Source: Congeria kusceri (taxonomy: Eukaryota; Mollusca; Bivalvia; Myida; Dreissenidae). From it: a stretch of 64,000 nucleotides of DNA. The position numbers and the translations under genes are program-made. The notes beneath the pieces were generated by a model that was not told the DNA's origin, searched no databases, and saw nothing but the letters and a program-made list of their open reading frames with translations. The stretch is from positions 9,432,215 through 9,496,214 of the forward strand of contig CM051029.1 of assembly GCA_027627225.1 (NCBI GenBank), read 5' to 3'. How positions within the stretch are numbered: position 1 is the stretch's first letter; every line of letters starts with the position of its first letter. Of this stretch, positions 23,600-36,180 are shown in pieces.

Positions 23600-25270
23600 T
23601 AGTCTGTTTTTAGTAATAGTGACCTTAACCCCACTCACCGGATATGCAATCCTAAGCGAGGTCTTCATATAAGGTATCTAAGTATGAAGTTTCATTAAAA
23701 CATCACAATGTGTTTTCAAATTGTTGAGCGTAACCATTTTTCTATTTTTAGTATCAGTGACCTTGACCTTGATCACAAGCACCCTATAAGCAAACCCAGG
23801 TGAGATCTCGATATAAGATATGTGTATTAAGTTTCATTAAAATAATGCTTGCTCAAGTAATTGAGCGGAAACCGTTTTTTTCTATTTTTGTTAAAGTGAC
23901 CTTGACCACACCAACCCCATATGCAATCCCAAGCAAGTTTCTTTAAAATATCTCAAAGCGTTTTTAAATTATTAATATGAAACCTTTTTTCTAATTTTAG
24001 TGACAGTGACCTTGACCTTGACCCCACCCACCCTATATGCAATTTCTAGCGAGGTCTTGATATAAAATAATTGTGTATTAAGTTTCATTAAAATAGCTCA
24101 ATACCTTCACAAGATATTTAGCGGGAACAATTTGTAAATTTTAGTAACGGTGACCTTGACTTTGACATCACCCACTCCATATGCAATCTCAAGCGAGGTC
24201 TCGATATAAGGTATTTATGAATTAAGTTTGATTTAAATATCTCAATGCGTTCTCAAGATCTTGAGCGGAAACCTTTTTTTCTATTGTTAATAACAGTTAC
24301 CTTGAGCCCACCCACCCCATATCCAATCGCAAGCGAGGTCTCGATATAATGTATCTATGTATTGTATTAAGTTTCATTGAAATATCTCAATGCGTTTTCA
24401 AGTTATTCAGCAGAAACTGTTTGTCTATTTTTAGTAACAGTGACCTTGACCTTGATTCCACCCACCCCATATGCAATCCCAAACGAGGTCTTGATATAAG
24501 TTATTTATGTATTAAGTTTCATATAAATAATTCAACGCGTTCTCAAGTTATAGAGTGGAAACCGTTTTTCTATTTTTAGCAACAGTTAAATTGACCTTGA
24601 CCCCACCCATCACATATGCAATCCCAAGCAAGGTCTTGATAAAAGATATCTATTTATTGAGTTTCATTAAAATATCTCAATGCATTGTCAAGTTATTGAG
24701 CGGAAAATCTTTTTTTTATTTTTAGTAACAGTGAACTTGAAATTGACTCCACTCACCCCATATGCAATCCCAAGCAAGGTCTCGATAAAAGGTATATATG
24801 TATTAAGTTGCATTAAAATATTTCAATGCGTTCTCAAGTTATTGAAAGGAAATCCTTTTTCTATTTTAAGTAACAGTGACCTTGACCCCACTCACCCGAC
24901 ATGCAATCGCAAGCAATGTCACGGTAAATGGAATCTATGCATTAATTTCATTAAAATATATCAATGGGTTCTCAAGTTATAAAGCGGAAATCCTTTTTCT
25001 ATTTTTAGTTACAGTGACCTTGACATAGACCACACTCACCCCATATGCAATCTCAAGCAAGGTTTCGGTAAAGGGTATATATGTATTAAGTTTCATTAAA
25101 ATATCTCAATGCGTTCTCAAGTTATTGAGCGGACACCCGTTTTCTATTTTTAGTAACAGTGACCTTGACCTTGACCACAATCACCCCATATACTATTGCA
25201 AATGAGATCTCGCTATAAGGCATATATGTATCAAGTTTCATTACACTAGCTTAATCCGTTCTGGAGAAAG
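23600..25270. repeat. Unit A array, ~140 bp x ~12
   Basis: Each unit has, in order, AGTAACAGTGACCTTGACC, CACCCCATATGCAATC, AAGCGAGGTCTCGATATAAG, TATTAAGTTTCATTAAAAT and CTCAAGTTATTGAGCGGAAA. Anchor TGACCTTGA at 23758, 23897, 24007, 24151, 24441, 24592, 24877, 25015 and 25160; diverged anchors fill the other positions. Confidence 0.88.
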
Positions 25271-25329
25271 AAAGCGGAAACGAAATGTTCTACGCCCGGA
25301 TTTTTTTTCCCCAAAAAATTGGGTTAACA

Positions 25330-26285
25330 AAACACTAGGTCCTGCGGTTTCAGAGGAGAAGATTTTAAAGTTATTTTACTATATAAGTTTTGTAGAGGAC
25401 CACCTTACACTGCTACATACCAAATACAATACATCTGGGCCTTGCGGTTTCAGAGGAGATGAGTTTTTTTTATCATTTTGCCATTTACGTCTATATAAAC
25501 TATGTAAGCCCCGGAGTGTGGTCAGTTTTGACCCATGGGCATCTTTGTAGAGGACCACTATACAACATTACATACCAAATATGAAACCTCTGGGCCTTGC
25601 GGTTTCAGAAAAGAAGATGTTTTGAAGTCATTTTGCAATTTATGTCTATATAAACATTGCGATCCCTGGGGTGTGGCCAGTTTTGACCTCCTGAGCACTA
25701 TACAATGTTACATACCAAACATGGTCAGTGCGGTTTCATAGAAGCAGATTTTAAAAGTTGTTTTGCAACTAAGTATATATAAACCATGTGAGCCACGGGC
25801 TGTTGTCAGTTTTGACCCCATGGGCATCATTTGAGCAATCTTTTTAGACGACCACTATACAACGTTACATACCAAATATGAAACCTCTGGGCCTTGCGGT
25901 TTCATGAAAGACGATTGTTAAAGTCAGTTTGCTATTTAAGTCTATATAATCATTGTGAACCCCGGGGTGTGGCCAGTTTTGATCCCAGGGTCATCATTGG
26001 AACAATCTCTTTTAGAATACCTCTGTACAATGTTGCATAACAAATATGAATCCTCTGGGCCTTGCGGTTTCACAGAAGATTGTAAAAAGTCAGTTTGCTA
26101 TACAAGTCTATATAAACCATGTGACCCCGGGTCTTGGCCATTTTTAACCCCACGGGCATCATTGCACAATCTTTTAGAGGACTACAAGAGGATATCACAC
26201 TTCAAATATAAATGCTTCAATCCTTGTGGTTTTATTGACGAAGATTGTGTAAGGTTTCAGTTTTTAAATCTTTGTAAGCTCTGGT
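25330..26285. repeat. Unit B array, ~160 bp x ~6
   Basis: Recurring GGGCCTTGCGGTTTCA, TCTATATAAACCATGTGA, GGGGTGTGGCCAGTTTTGA, GGGCATCATT and ACAACGTTACATACCAAATA. Two diverged copies also precede the unit A array (about 23220-23590). Confidence 0.85.
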
Positions 26286-26521
26286 GATCTACATATGCAG
26301 CGGACCGGAACGATTCGAACAATGTTAAAAGAGGGTCACCCAACGAGCATTACTTTGATGTTTGTTGAAAATCTTCTCATTGGTTTAGGAGGAGATGTTC
26401 TTTGAATGAAAATGTTTTCTCACGACGCACAGCACACGACGCACGAAACACGACACACGACGAACGACGGACAAAAGCGATCTTTAAAGCTCACAATGAG
26501 CACGTTGTGCTCAGATGAGCT

Positions 26522-28059
26522 AATAAAACCCAATTATATAGCAATTAAATGAAAACAAATATGTTACAAAGCATAAGAATATCAACTTATTATTCACTCG
26601 TGATTGTGGAAAATATATATTTTCACTCGTGGACGCTCATGAAATGAAAACGTTCATTATCACTCGTGAATTAAAATCGATATTCTAGCAAAACAAACAA
26701 ATATCATCTATATCTTTATACTGAAAATTCAATAGCAACATATAATCTCGATGTTAAACAAAGAAAGACAAGTTGAGGTGTGTTTTAAAAACGTGTTATT
26801 TAATAATACTGTACAACGGTGTGCTTGTTTACACAAAGACAAACCAGAGTATGGCACTTTATCTTCTCTGGTCTGTACAACGTGGTATGTTAACTCTATT
26901 TTCATCTCGACAGGACGGGACTTCATAGATTATAAAATATTAATTGTAGCCAATACTCGTTCAAACTTCCTGTATTAAGCGCCAATCATGCCGGGTTTTA
27001 ATCTTGTAAACACTTTTGAAATTGTGCAAAGCTTTGCATTGATTGCAAACGGCTGGGAATAACCTAACCTGATATCAAGTTGCATTATCGATCAGGTATC
27101 CGTTTAGCGCACACTGAGTTACCGGCAGGTGTGCAAATAGGATTTATTGATTTGTGGATGCAAAGAGGAAGTTTTTAATTGTCCGTACGAAAACACTAAC
27201 GTACACGAAATAAAGCCATGATTATATTCGTAATTGACCTTTGCTGTTTCATTTTAAGTCGTTATTTCACATTGTTTATGATTAGTAGTCATACATACGA
27301 GATCGTTATGTCGTATAGTAGGCATGGTATGAAGTCGTATTTGGACTAAACAACTTCATGTTTGCATACTATGGAATAACCAATTACTGTACAATATAAG
27401 TTATGTTGAAGACACCACTCTTACATACAGACACATGAACAGGTGTTGAGTACCTGATTATATGAAGTCCACGAATCAGTTGGTTTCCGTTGGCGATTAG
27501 GTTCAATACAGATAAAACGATTTTTTTATTCGTTTAATCTACTTATATTAATAAAACATAATGTCGTACATAATTTGATAATTTGAACGAAACATTCACC
27601 ACACAGACAACATATGAAGTGATGACAACGGGTAGTTGTTATGTTACCAATATACGTTTCGAGTATTACTATTATACTGAACGATATTCGTATATGCTTT
27701 TTTATTCAAAATGTGTTAATATTAATTGTTTGACATCAAATGTACGCAGTAGTCCACTAAATGATATGGTTGCTTTAAAACTGAATTATATACTTAGTCA
27801 GTTCTCGTAACTTTAATACATCACATGAATAGTTCAATATGAAACATGACACGCTTGTTTATTTGCACAGGGTTTCCTATCGATACGCTGTACAAAATTT
27901 CCTGTTAAAACTGCACTTAACCTGTCACACATTATTCAATTATATGCATTATACAGATAAACCAAGTCAAATATTTTGTAATCTTGCAAACATTAAAAAT
28001 GGTCTACCTTGCCTTTAGCTGTATGATACTAGTGTTTTAAAGGCATGTGTTAAAACAAA
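26522..28059. other. Intergenic, nothing recognised
   Basis: Contains recurring CACTCGTGRA motifs (26595-26670) but no supported gene. Confidence 0.45.
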
Positions 28060-28168
28060 AACACAACAACTACAACTGCTACGTATGTTGCTGCCATTAC
28101 ACCACGAATAACAACCACTACTACAACAACTATTACTACTACCACTTTTACTACTTCTACGACTACTA

Positions 28169-28264
<96 letters not shown>

Positions 28265-28280
28265 TTACGACTACTACTAC

Positions 28281-28325
<45 letters not shown>

Positions 28326-28607
28326 CACTACTACTACCACTACTACTACAATTACTATTATTACTACGACTACTACCACTAAAACTACTTCTACTACCAC
28401 TGCTGCTACTACTACTACTGCTACTACTACTACTATTACTACTACTACTACTACTACTACTTCTTCTACTACTACAACTACTACTGCTACTACTACTTAT
28501 ACAAATACTACTACTACTACTTCTTCTACTACTACTACTACTCTACTACTACTACTACTACTACATCAACAACAACAACAACAACAAAACAACTACTACT
28601 ACTACTA

Positions 28608-28667
<60 letters not shown>

Positions 28668-28690
28668 TTACTACTACTACTGTTACTACT
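28060..28690. repeat. (CTA)n microsatellite, left half
   Basis: ACT/CTA triplets over about 630 bp with point variants and one CAACAACAA run. Complement of the AGT repeats at 7.5 and 35.7 kb. Confidence 0.95.
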
Positions 28691-28730
28691 GGCGCTATTG
28701 TTACAATATTATAAACATCAATGACTATTA

Positions 28731-29692
28731 CAGGGTTCGACCTTAATGCGTGCCTGTCGGTCCGTGGCCTGTAAAGTTTTGCTCGGACCGGTTGTCTTCG
28801 AAGGACGACCGGTCCGGTGACCAGTTGTTACAACTGTGTAATTGGTGAATTATTATTTGTGGTTATCATTATGTTATAACAAAGTGTTATACGTTGGAAA
28901 TTCATCTTAATTCCATTTCGACTAAAGAAATCTGATAGGCAAGTTGGTCACTTTTTAGAGAACCAATTTCCATTTATAATAATTAACCATCGTCATTTTA
29001 CAACCTTTTATTATTTTAAAAGAAATTTAATCAAACAACATGTATTGCATAAAATAATGATCTAATATATATTGGTTTTAAATTATAACGAGCAACACTA
29101 ACAGTGTCAATTAAATTGTTTCACATGTATCGTTGACTAAAACCGAAATTTATAAGATTGGCTAAATACCGTATTATCTTTTCAACACAGCAATAATGTA
29201 TTATTGTTTTTGTTTTCACAACAGCATGTTTTAAATTGAATCTCTATTAAAAAAACAATAACACAATTCAAATCTAGGTTTCGGCATTGTGAGAATGATT
29301 GCAAAATGTTAAGGAAAGGATAGCCCAATCACATAACGATACATAATTATCTTTTTAATTGCTCTTAGTGCATTTCGATTGCTTAGCACACGAAAACGCA
29401 TGTATGCCAAATTTATGTCAAGTTCGACATTTTGATTTATCATCTTTATTTTAGCAACAATTTTTATATCACATTTTGTTATATTATTTTCTGAAAACTA
29501 GTTTTTTATCTGTCTCGATATATCTTCCGATTTCAATTCTAACAATATTTTTGTTTTTTAAACTTGTGTATGCACTAAGCAGTTCAGTGTAGCATGATTA
29601 TCGGGACCAATTCATGCAGTCACGGACAAGTAGGCTTTGAATATAGCCGGTCCTGTGGACCACCACTTCCCAAAAGTTAATGTCAAACCCTG
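28731..29692. mobile_element. hAT-like MITE, 962 bp
   Basis: The left end reads CAGGGTTCGACCTTAA. The right end, reverse-complemented, reads CAGGGTTTGACATTAA. CAGGG termini are typical of hAT elements. A perfect 6-bp direct repeat CTATTA flanks both ends (28725-28730, 29693-29698); hAT elements usually make 8 bp, so this may be decayed or coincidental within a CTA-rich target. GGTCCGTGG and CGGACCGG-type subterminal motifs are present. No transposase frame, so non-autonomous. Confidence 0.7.
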
Positions 29693-29704
29693 CTATTACA
29701 AATA

Positions 29705-29845
29705 TCAGTACTACTTCTACTATTTCTAGTAAGACAACGATAGTTATTATTACAATTATTCTACAACTAGTAACATAACAACATCAGAAACTACTACTAT
29801 TAATACTACTACTACTACTACTACCACTACTATTACTACTACTAT

Positions 29846-29900
<55 letters not shown>

Positions 29901-29901
29901 G

Positions 29902-29935
<34 letters not shown>

Positions 29936-30060
29936 TACTACTTCTACTACTACTTCTACTACTACTACTACTACCAAGACGACGACGACGACGACGATAA
30001 CTACTACTACTTCTACAAATAGTACAACGACACAACTACTACTGATACTGCTACTGCTAT
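29705..30060. repeat. (CTA)n microsatellite, right half
   Basis: ACT/CTA triplets with a short GACGAC run. Probably continuous with 28060-28690 before the MITE inserted. Confidence 0.94.
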
Positions 30061-31099
30061 AACTATCCCATTGACATACACTGTTAAGCTAATGGAGACA
30101 CATATTCGTGTATTACATACAATACGGCCAATCGCTCATGTCAATCAACATATGTGTCGTGAAGGCTCTGTGTTGGACATACCGTTTGTCTTAGTATTAC
30201 TTTTTTTTTGTTTGATTTGTATCATTCATTAATAACAAACAATATTGAATGAACGAATCGCACATTAGTTTTTATCGTGTGTTTACAAACAACACGGTTA
30301 AATTAACACATTTCATTATTATTGGCTTATGTTTTCCAAGTGTAACACTCTAGGCTTCAGTGTATCGTTCCTGTAGAACAAATATGCACATAAAGGGTTT
30401 GGCAGTGTTCACCAATGTATCCCACATTATGAATTTTAAATATCTGTATTTACTGTTATAAAATAATAAGTCTTTGTTATTTGTTGTATGTAATGGCTGA
30501 CGATAAAGTCACATTGGAGTGCTATTATGTACGTGTGCCTTTATTTCGCAAAGACATCAAGATGCTTTATCGATTGAGACAACATAACTTGATACATAGT
30601 GCAATCTTAATACATTCGTTTTATTTGAGCAACCATTAAACAATTTTTAAAGCACATAAGTTGCCTCAAATCATGCATTTCTTTTAATTAAGTATTTAGA
30701 GGCCAATTAGAACACCCAATATCACTATCAGCTAATAATCGTAGTTTTTAGAAGTTATACGTATAATTTGGACTTAACAATCACATTTTGAAAATATGGA
30801 TCGTTTTAAATATGCGGCATTATCGTAAAATTGCAAATTATGCCTAAATTAGTTGCTATAATTCGACATTATGCTTACAATAATAGCAAGTTACACTACT
30901 GTTTCTTATTGAAAAAAAGTAGTAGTAATTTTAAAGGGTACTGCATGTATGTTGTTTACATGTATGCAGGTTCAGATGATTAGCGTGGTTGACTATTAAC
31001 CGAACAATCGAGCATGTTAATAGGCCTATGTCTCACTTACTAACATTTTTCATCAATTCGTTTAATAAAATATGTCGTGTAATGAAAGACAGAACAGAT
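30061..31099. other. Intergenic, nothing recognised
   Basis: No gene or repeat recognised. Confidence 0.5.
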
Positions 31100-31454
31100 G
31101 AACAGAACATATGTTTATTTAAGACTTGCACAAAGTTAATCGCCTACAATACATATTTACAGAAAATATATACAATCGACATGACATAGCAAAGGAAAAT
31201 GTTTAACATTATGGTTAATTAATAGATAAGGATAACGAACCTTTGTATTAAATGTTTACAACTGTAAGTTTATTTCTAATAAACGGAGCTTGCTAAATAT
31301 ATTTACACAATATGGGTTTTCAAAGTAATATTTTTTAACAATTTTTTTTCTCAGATCAGACTATTGTTTACCTATTAGAACAAAATGGAATTCGTCTTCA
31401 ATATCCGTTACCAGATAAATGTGTAAACGTGTTACTATCGCCGACACGACCGTT
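31100..31454 (-). pseudogene. LINE ORF2 C-terminal remnant and 3' tail
   Basis: On the minus strand, segments reading DIEDEFHFVLI (about 31400-31435) and IVKKYYFENPYCVNIF (about 31300-31350) match the C-terminal region typical of bivalve LINE ORF2 proteins. Stops and shifts follow. It is joined directly to the endonuclease remnant, so the reverse-transcriptase core is missing. Confidence 0.5.
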
Positions 31455-32090
31455 AACAATTCGCATATTTAAAGATTTACAATGATATATTAGTTGGATA
31501 CCATGATGTGATATATATATACAGAGGCCCGAACAGGTGTACAATCGGGTTCATAATCTATATCATCAATATCAGCATTTGATTTATCGTGAATTATAAA
31601 ATCATGTTTATTACCAACTCTTCTGTTAAAAACACCAACGCCATATACAGCACCTAAAGTACTATAGTTAACAATATCATTTTGTAAAATATCAAACAAA
31701 TCAATATCAACAATATTATATGCTGGCGACTCATCACACCATACATAAGTCTCACATAAGTACATATCTTCTTTAAGATTAAATAAATGTTTGTCTAATT
31801 TAAGCCAAATAATTGTATCGTGATTATTACGTGTAATTTAAAACCGTCCTGTAGATTTTCCCTGTATTGTAAAACTAGCCCACCACTACATCTTTAAGCG
31901 TTTCTGTTTTGAAATTTTCTCTAAAAATTATATAACTGAAAAAAGAAAAATTACTTCTAGCATTTGTCCATTACTCGTATAAGAAACATATATCGTGACA
32001 CGACACCATATTTACACAGTCTGTACATTGTTTCTTGACGTTGGAAAGTCCATTTACAGTCCATGATACAATGGAAAGCTCATCCCAGGC
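31455..32090 (-). pseudogene. LINE ORF2 endonuclease-domain remnant
   Basis: Minus strand. An N-terminal piece reading ELSIVSWTVNGLSNVKKQC (near 32080-32020) looks like the first strand of an exonuclease-endonuclease-phosphatase domain. Later pieces include NNHDTIIWLKLDKHLFNLKE, MYLCETYVWCDESPAYNIVD and VGVFNRRVGNKHDF. The last corresponds to the GDFN catalytic block, with Asp replaced by Val. The endonuclease would nick target DNA for retrotransposition; this copy is internally deleted, frameshifted and dead. Confidence 0.65.
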
Positions 32091-32095
32091 GTTCC

Positions 32096-32957
32096 CTACT
32101 CTCGAAGCGGTTTGACATCCACGTATAGCGTATCATACGCTATCCAGGCACGCTTCGCCTGGTCCCCAGCAGCCTTCATCTTTTGCACCAGTTTCCAGCG
32201 CTTTGCTATCAATTCCTGTGGTAATTGTTCGTACACATGGAAGTTGGTACCAGACAAGTGTTTCCATCTCCGGCACACTAGCGCACGGTCCTGAAAGTAT
32301 GTGAATTTTGCCACAACAGTGCGCACTTTACCATGAACCGGATGACCGGGCGAGCGATGCACGCGCTCAAAACGTATACTGTCAGCGGTGTCCTTGGCCA
32401 CTTTAATGGCATCCTGCAAATGCTGCCTAAGTTTTCTCTTCGGAACCTTCGGTGGCTCATTTCCGCTGGAGTTATCCTCTGGAATATTCGTAAAGATGAG
32501 GTTGTTGCGCATGGATTGTGACTTAAAATACGTCACTTTCTCGCGCAGACTATCTGTCGCCTTATCCAGTTCGTCAACCTAGCTGGTAAATAAAGCCGCT
32601 CAAACGTCCGCCCCGTCCAGTTTGTCCTCTAGTTTTGACACTCGCTCCTCGACCCGCTCAAACCTCTCATCTATCGCTATCCAAATGCTCCAAGTTCCCT
32701 CTCAAAACTGCCCACCCTTTACTCGTGTAAAGCCAGAGCACCTAGTTTATTTTGTCTACAGCCACTAATCTGTCACTAATAGACTGTAAACTTTTCATTG
32801 CATCTGAGATTGTAAGCTCTCTAACACCGCCGTCTGCCATCGTCGTAGTTATTTCTGTTTTAGCACTATTCTCATCAATGTCAGACACAAATACACTACT
32901 GGTGTTGTGATCATCACTATACAAAGTTGCGTTTGTTTGATTTAAAAGTTCACTCAC
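32096..32957 (-). pseudogene. LINE ORF1-like (L1-type nucleic-acid-binding protein), broken
   Basis: Minus strand. The N-terminal part starts MSELLNQTNATLYSDDHN and continues to about 32742. After several shifts a coiled-coil piece follows (RFERVEERVSKLEDKLDGAD, stop, then VDELDKATDSLREKVTY). The C-terminal part is open from 32536 to the stop at 32096: SQSMRNNLIFTNIPEDNS, DSIRFERVHRSPGHP, RTVVAKFTYFQDRALV and YEQLPQELIAKRWKLVQKMK. Order and motifs match L1-type ORF1 proteins (coiled coil, RRM, C-terminal domain), which coat the element RNA. At least two in-frame stops plus indels make it non-functional. It lies directly upstream of the ORF2 remnant, as in an intact LINE. Confidence 0.78.
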
Positions 32958-34089
32958 ACTTAAGTCTAAATCGCCTTACAAGCCTCTGTTCCGGAACTGC
33001 TTACTCGCTACATCACCACTATTGTCACGCTGTTTTTTTCTTTTCTTTTGTTATTTTTGTTATTTCCTATAATTTAATGATAATTTCCATACTATGATTC
33101 ACACTGGATGATGAGTGAATCTAACCGTCTTAATAACAGACGGAAAACACAAAAACAGCACAGTAAATTATTAATTTTTACTCCAGGTTCAAAAACACGT
33201 CCATTTCCCGCGCTAGTCACGTGATCAATATAGAACTAATTATTTTATATGCAAACTATGGGGATGGTCACTGTTGAGTGTTCATATTTTGTTATTATAG
33301 TATTGTTTTGAATTGAATTTTCATCATATTTTTTATTAACACTTGTCCTGAATTAATTGTTTACTCGTGCATTAGAATGAATACTTGAAGTGATATTATT
33401 ATCCTTGTTATAGTTCATATAACCTGTGTTATTATTGTAGGCCATCATTTGCATCATTTGAACTAACCATCGATCAATGATAACAACAACACTATTTACA
33501 CCAACGACTGAACTTTGTCTTCCTTATATGTATCACAATACCATGACTTTAACTTTTACCGAGTGTCTGCCAAATGGACGACGGAGGTGTCCAGGCTGCT
33601 CGGTGCAATGCATGGACTGAAAGGGAGCACTGCCTGAAAGTTTTTTTTGTGCATAAAAAATTACTAAAATTAGAAATTTAGTTTAAGCAACGCTTTTATT
33701 AATGCTGTATTATATGCACAGAGCCATTTGCAAAAAAAAAACATCTTGAAAATAAATGCATTAGTAATTAAAATGTATCAAAGTTATACACGTGCTAACT
33801 GTTATCCCTTTTAAGTTACTGTATGACAATATTTATTTTAAATGGCAGAACTCTAGCAAATGCAAGCTGTTAAACATTCACTTTCTTATATACAATTAGT
33901 TTATATATATATATCTTGGTGGTGTACTTATATATGCTGTTGATGGTCAACATGAGGATCAATCTGCTTCACACAAAAGCGATTGTCTGTGCAATTTATA
34001 AGATTCAGTTATTAAACATGTTTGCATTGAAGAATTATTTTCACTGTAAACATATTAACTTAAAAATTTTAATAAACAGGAAAAAAAAC
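32958..34089. other. LINE 5' region then intergenic
   Basis: The first 100-200 bp are probably the LINE 5' UTR (minus strand). Beyond that nothing is recognised. Confidence 0.4.
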
Positions 34090-34094
34090 ATTGT

Positions 34095-34278
34095 TTTAAA
34101 GAGTGATGCCAGTTAATGTAAGCAGGCGCTTGTGATCTGTATAGATCCCTCGGTGTTTCCCCACAAGATTTTCCCATTTTTTGCCAGCTCACTGGCTGTC
34201 CTGACAGGTCCGTGCTGTTTGCATTAAACTTGGTCTCCAAGTCGGCCCACAATTCCTTTTTTGTAGAGCTGGAAATCT
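34095..34278 (-). pseudogene. SANT/Myb-like DNA-binding domain, second exon, frameshifted
   Basis: Minus strand, acceptor GCAG before 34278. Reads QISSSTKKELWADLETKFNA, then NSTD. After that the frame shifts twice, to TASELAKN and then KWENLVGKHRGIYTDHKRLL. The pattern (LW..., FNA, ASELAKKWENL) is typical of Myb/SANT-like domains used by PIF/Harbinger-type elements and related domesticated genes. At least two indels break it. Confidence 0.6.
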
Positions 34279-34297
34279 CTGCATAAACAGAGTACAA

Positions 34298-35025
34298 TGC
34301 AATGTTCTAGATAACAGTTTATTTAAAGGCTACAATGCAATTTATAGATATGTTACTTTCAAATCAATATTGGCTTCTGTCAAGTGCTATAATGTGTACT
34401 CATTTGTTGTAATTAAAATAATATTGTCATACTATTTATTTAGTTTATACTCCAATACATCTTTACTATGAGCATAGTATTATGTAAATGATATAAGCAC
34501 TAGTTGAGTTTTTTTTGCATATTTTGCAGATTTGTAGCAAAAATGTCTGATACACAAGGTATTGTCTTATTCCAAAAAATAGTTGGTATATGTATTTGTA
34601 AACATACATGCACATAGAATGGCACAAAAAAACATTTGATATGTCAATGAAAAATAAGCCGCAGAAAATATATTTTTAATTCTGTAAATTTAGCGAAATA
34701 ATATTCAAAACACACAGTTATCAGTTAATAAGGTTACGGTACGGTGGCAAAAACATATAACATCATTTTACAATTTTAAATGGTGTGAACAAATAAATAT
34801 TTCATCAATACATACTAAATATAAACGCATATTTTGAAAGGGGCATCAGTGTCCGAGAATGTACATGTAGTGTTACCATTTTTAATTAAATGTTGTCAAA
34901 AAATCAATATCAGATGGTCGTGAAAATATAATGCAATTTCACTCGACATTGTAGAGGCCACTCTGTATTATGGATAGTAATTTAATTAAAAAAAACATAT
35001 ATTTAAATAGAATACCAATACTCAC
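34298..35025. other. Intron of the SANT-like relic
   Basis: AT-rich, nothing else recognised. Confidence 0.4.
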
Positions 35026-35095
35026 GGCTGGTGAACCTATGCTTATCGAGTCGATGCCTTGATATGCCGAACTCTTTGTAATCCTCGCCCATCAA
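35026..35095 (-). pseudogene. SANT/Myb-like gene, upstream exon
   Basis: A 70-nt minus-strand exon between acceptor TTTAACACAG and donor GTGAGT. Reads LMGEDYKEFGISRHRLDKHR followed by FTS, ending in phase 1. This joins in frame to the exon at 34278 (C|AG ATT TCC). The matching splice phase supports the two belonging together. Confidence 0.5.
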
Positions 35096-35724
35096 CTGTG
35101 TTAAAGAAACAGACTAAAATGAATATGTGTGTGCACGTTTACACGTTTCAATTGAACAATACTATGTTTTTACGTTAATAGCTGGTCAATAAGACCTTTA
35201 AATGTTGCAACACGCGGGATTTCAGTACTTTCAGTACTGACGCGAGCATGTAACAGGTGCAACTTACATGTTTACAACCGAAATTACAAAGCCCCGAAAT
35301 CCCCGATAAAACTAATTAGTTTCATAGACAGTCTTAAATTAGCATCTTTATGCTTTTAAACCCTTCACCATGCAATAATACTGTAATAACTTTTATATAT
35401 GATGAATAAGATGATTCAAACACGGGACTGTAATACCCGCGCGAGCGTGTGAGAGATGCAAAACGTACCGAAATCCACGCTACGATACGTTGTTTTGTTT
35501 CATGAAAGATCTTAATTTAATAGTTTGTTTCATGTTGAAGCGCATGTTCATTTTGAAGCGCATATACATATTTGGTTAGATAAATCAGTTATGGTTTTAT
35601 AATTTCATAACCGTATTAGTTAAACTATGACAGAATTGTTTAAATGCACAAACAATCAAATACAAAAATATATGTTAAAGTAAATGATGTTGTAGCATAA
35701 GTGACAGTAACAGTACCAACACAT
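35096..35724. other. Spacer with a diverged direct repeat
   Basis: ACACGCGGGA...GCGAGCATGT...TTTCATAGACAGTCTTAA (35210-35345) recurs loosely as ACACGGGACT...GCGAGCGTGT...TTTCATGAAAGATCTTAA (35420-35520). No gene. Confidence 0.4.
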
Positions 35725-35797
35725 CAGTCGAAGTTACAGCGGCAGCAGCAGTATTAGTAGTAGCAGCAGCAAGCAGTAGAAGTAGCAGTAGTAGAAT

Positions 35798-35841
<44 letters not shown>

Positions 35842-36072
35842 CTAGTAGTGGTAGTAGAAGTAGTAGTGTAGGAGGAGGAGGAGTAGTTGTTGAACAAGAA
35901 TTAGTAGAAAAAGTAGTTATAGTAGCATTAATACAAGTAGAAGTAGTAGAAGTATAGTAGTAGTAATAGAGTAGTACTAGTAGAAGTAGTAGTAGTAATA
36001 GTAGTAGTAGTAAAAGTAGTAGTAGTAGTAGTAGTGGTAGTAGTACTAGTAGTAGTAGTAGTAGTAGTTGTA

Positions 36073-36115
<43 letters not shown>

Positions 36116-36144
36116 CATTAGTAGTTCTAGAAGTAGTAGTAGTT

Positions 36145-36180
<36 letters not shown>

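Larger units (their letters stand above)
23120..26521. mobile_element. Nested tandem-repeat element with terminal hairpins (pearl/Helentron-like)
   Basis: The left side carries the palindrome AGGGCCACGATGGCCCT (23120-23136). The right end carries an imperfect hairpin (26488-26521) from AGCTCACAATGAGCAC and GTGCTCAGATGAGCT, ending in CTAA. Between them are two different tandem units: about two copies of unit B (23220-23590), about twelve of unit A (23600-25270), then about six more of unit B (25330-26285). A short CGACGCAC-type run precedes the right hairpin (26400-26470). Tandem cores between fixed ends are known from bivalve pearl elements and Helentrons; assignment to that class is inference. 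No protein gene is present. Confidence 0.5.

Noticed and set aside
26729..26978. Overlapping open frames on both strands
   Set aside because: Neither has a recognisable domain; length is within chance expectation.
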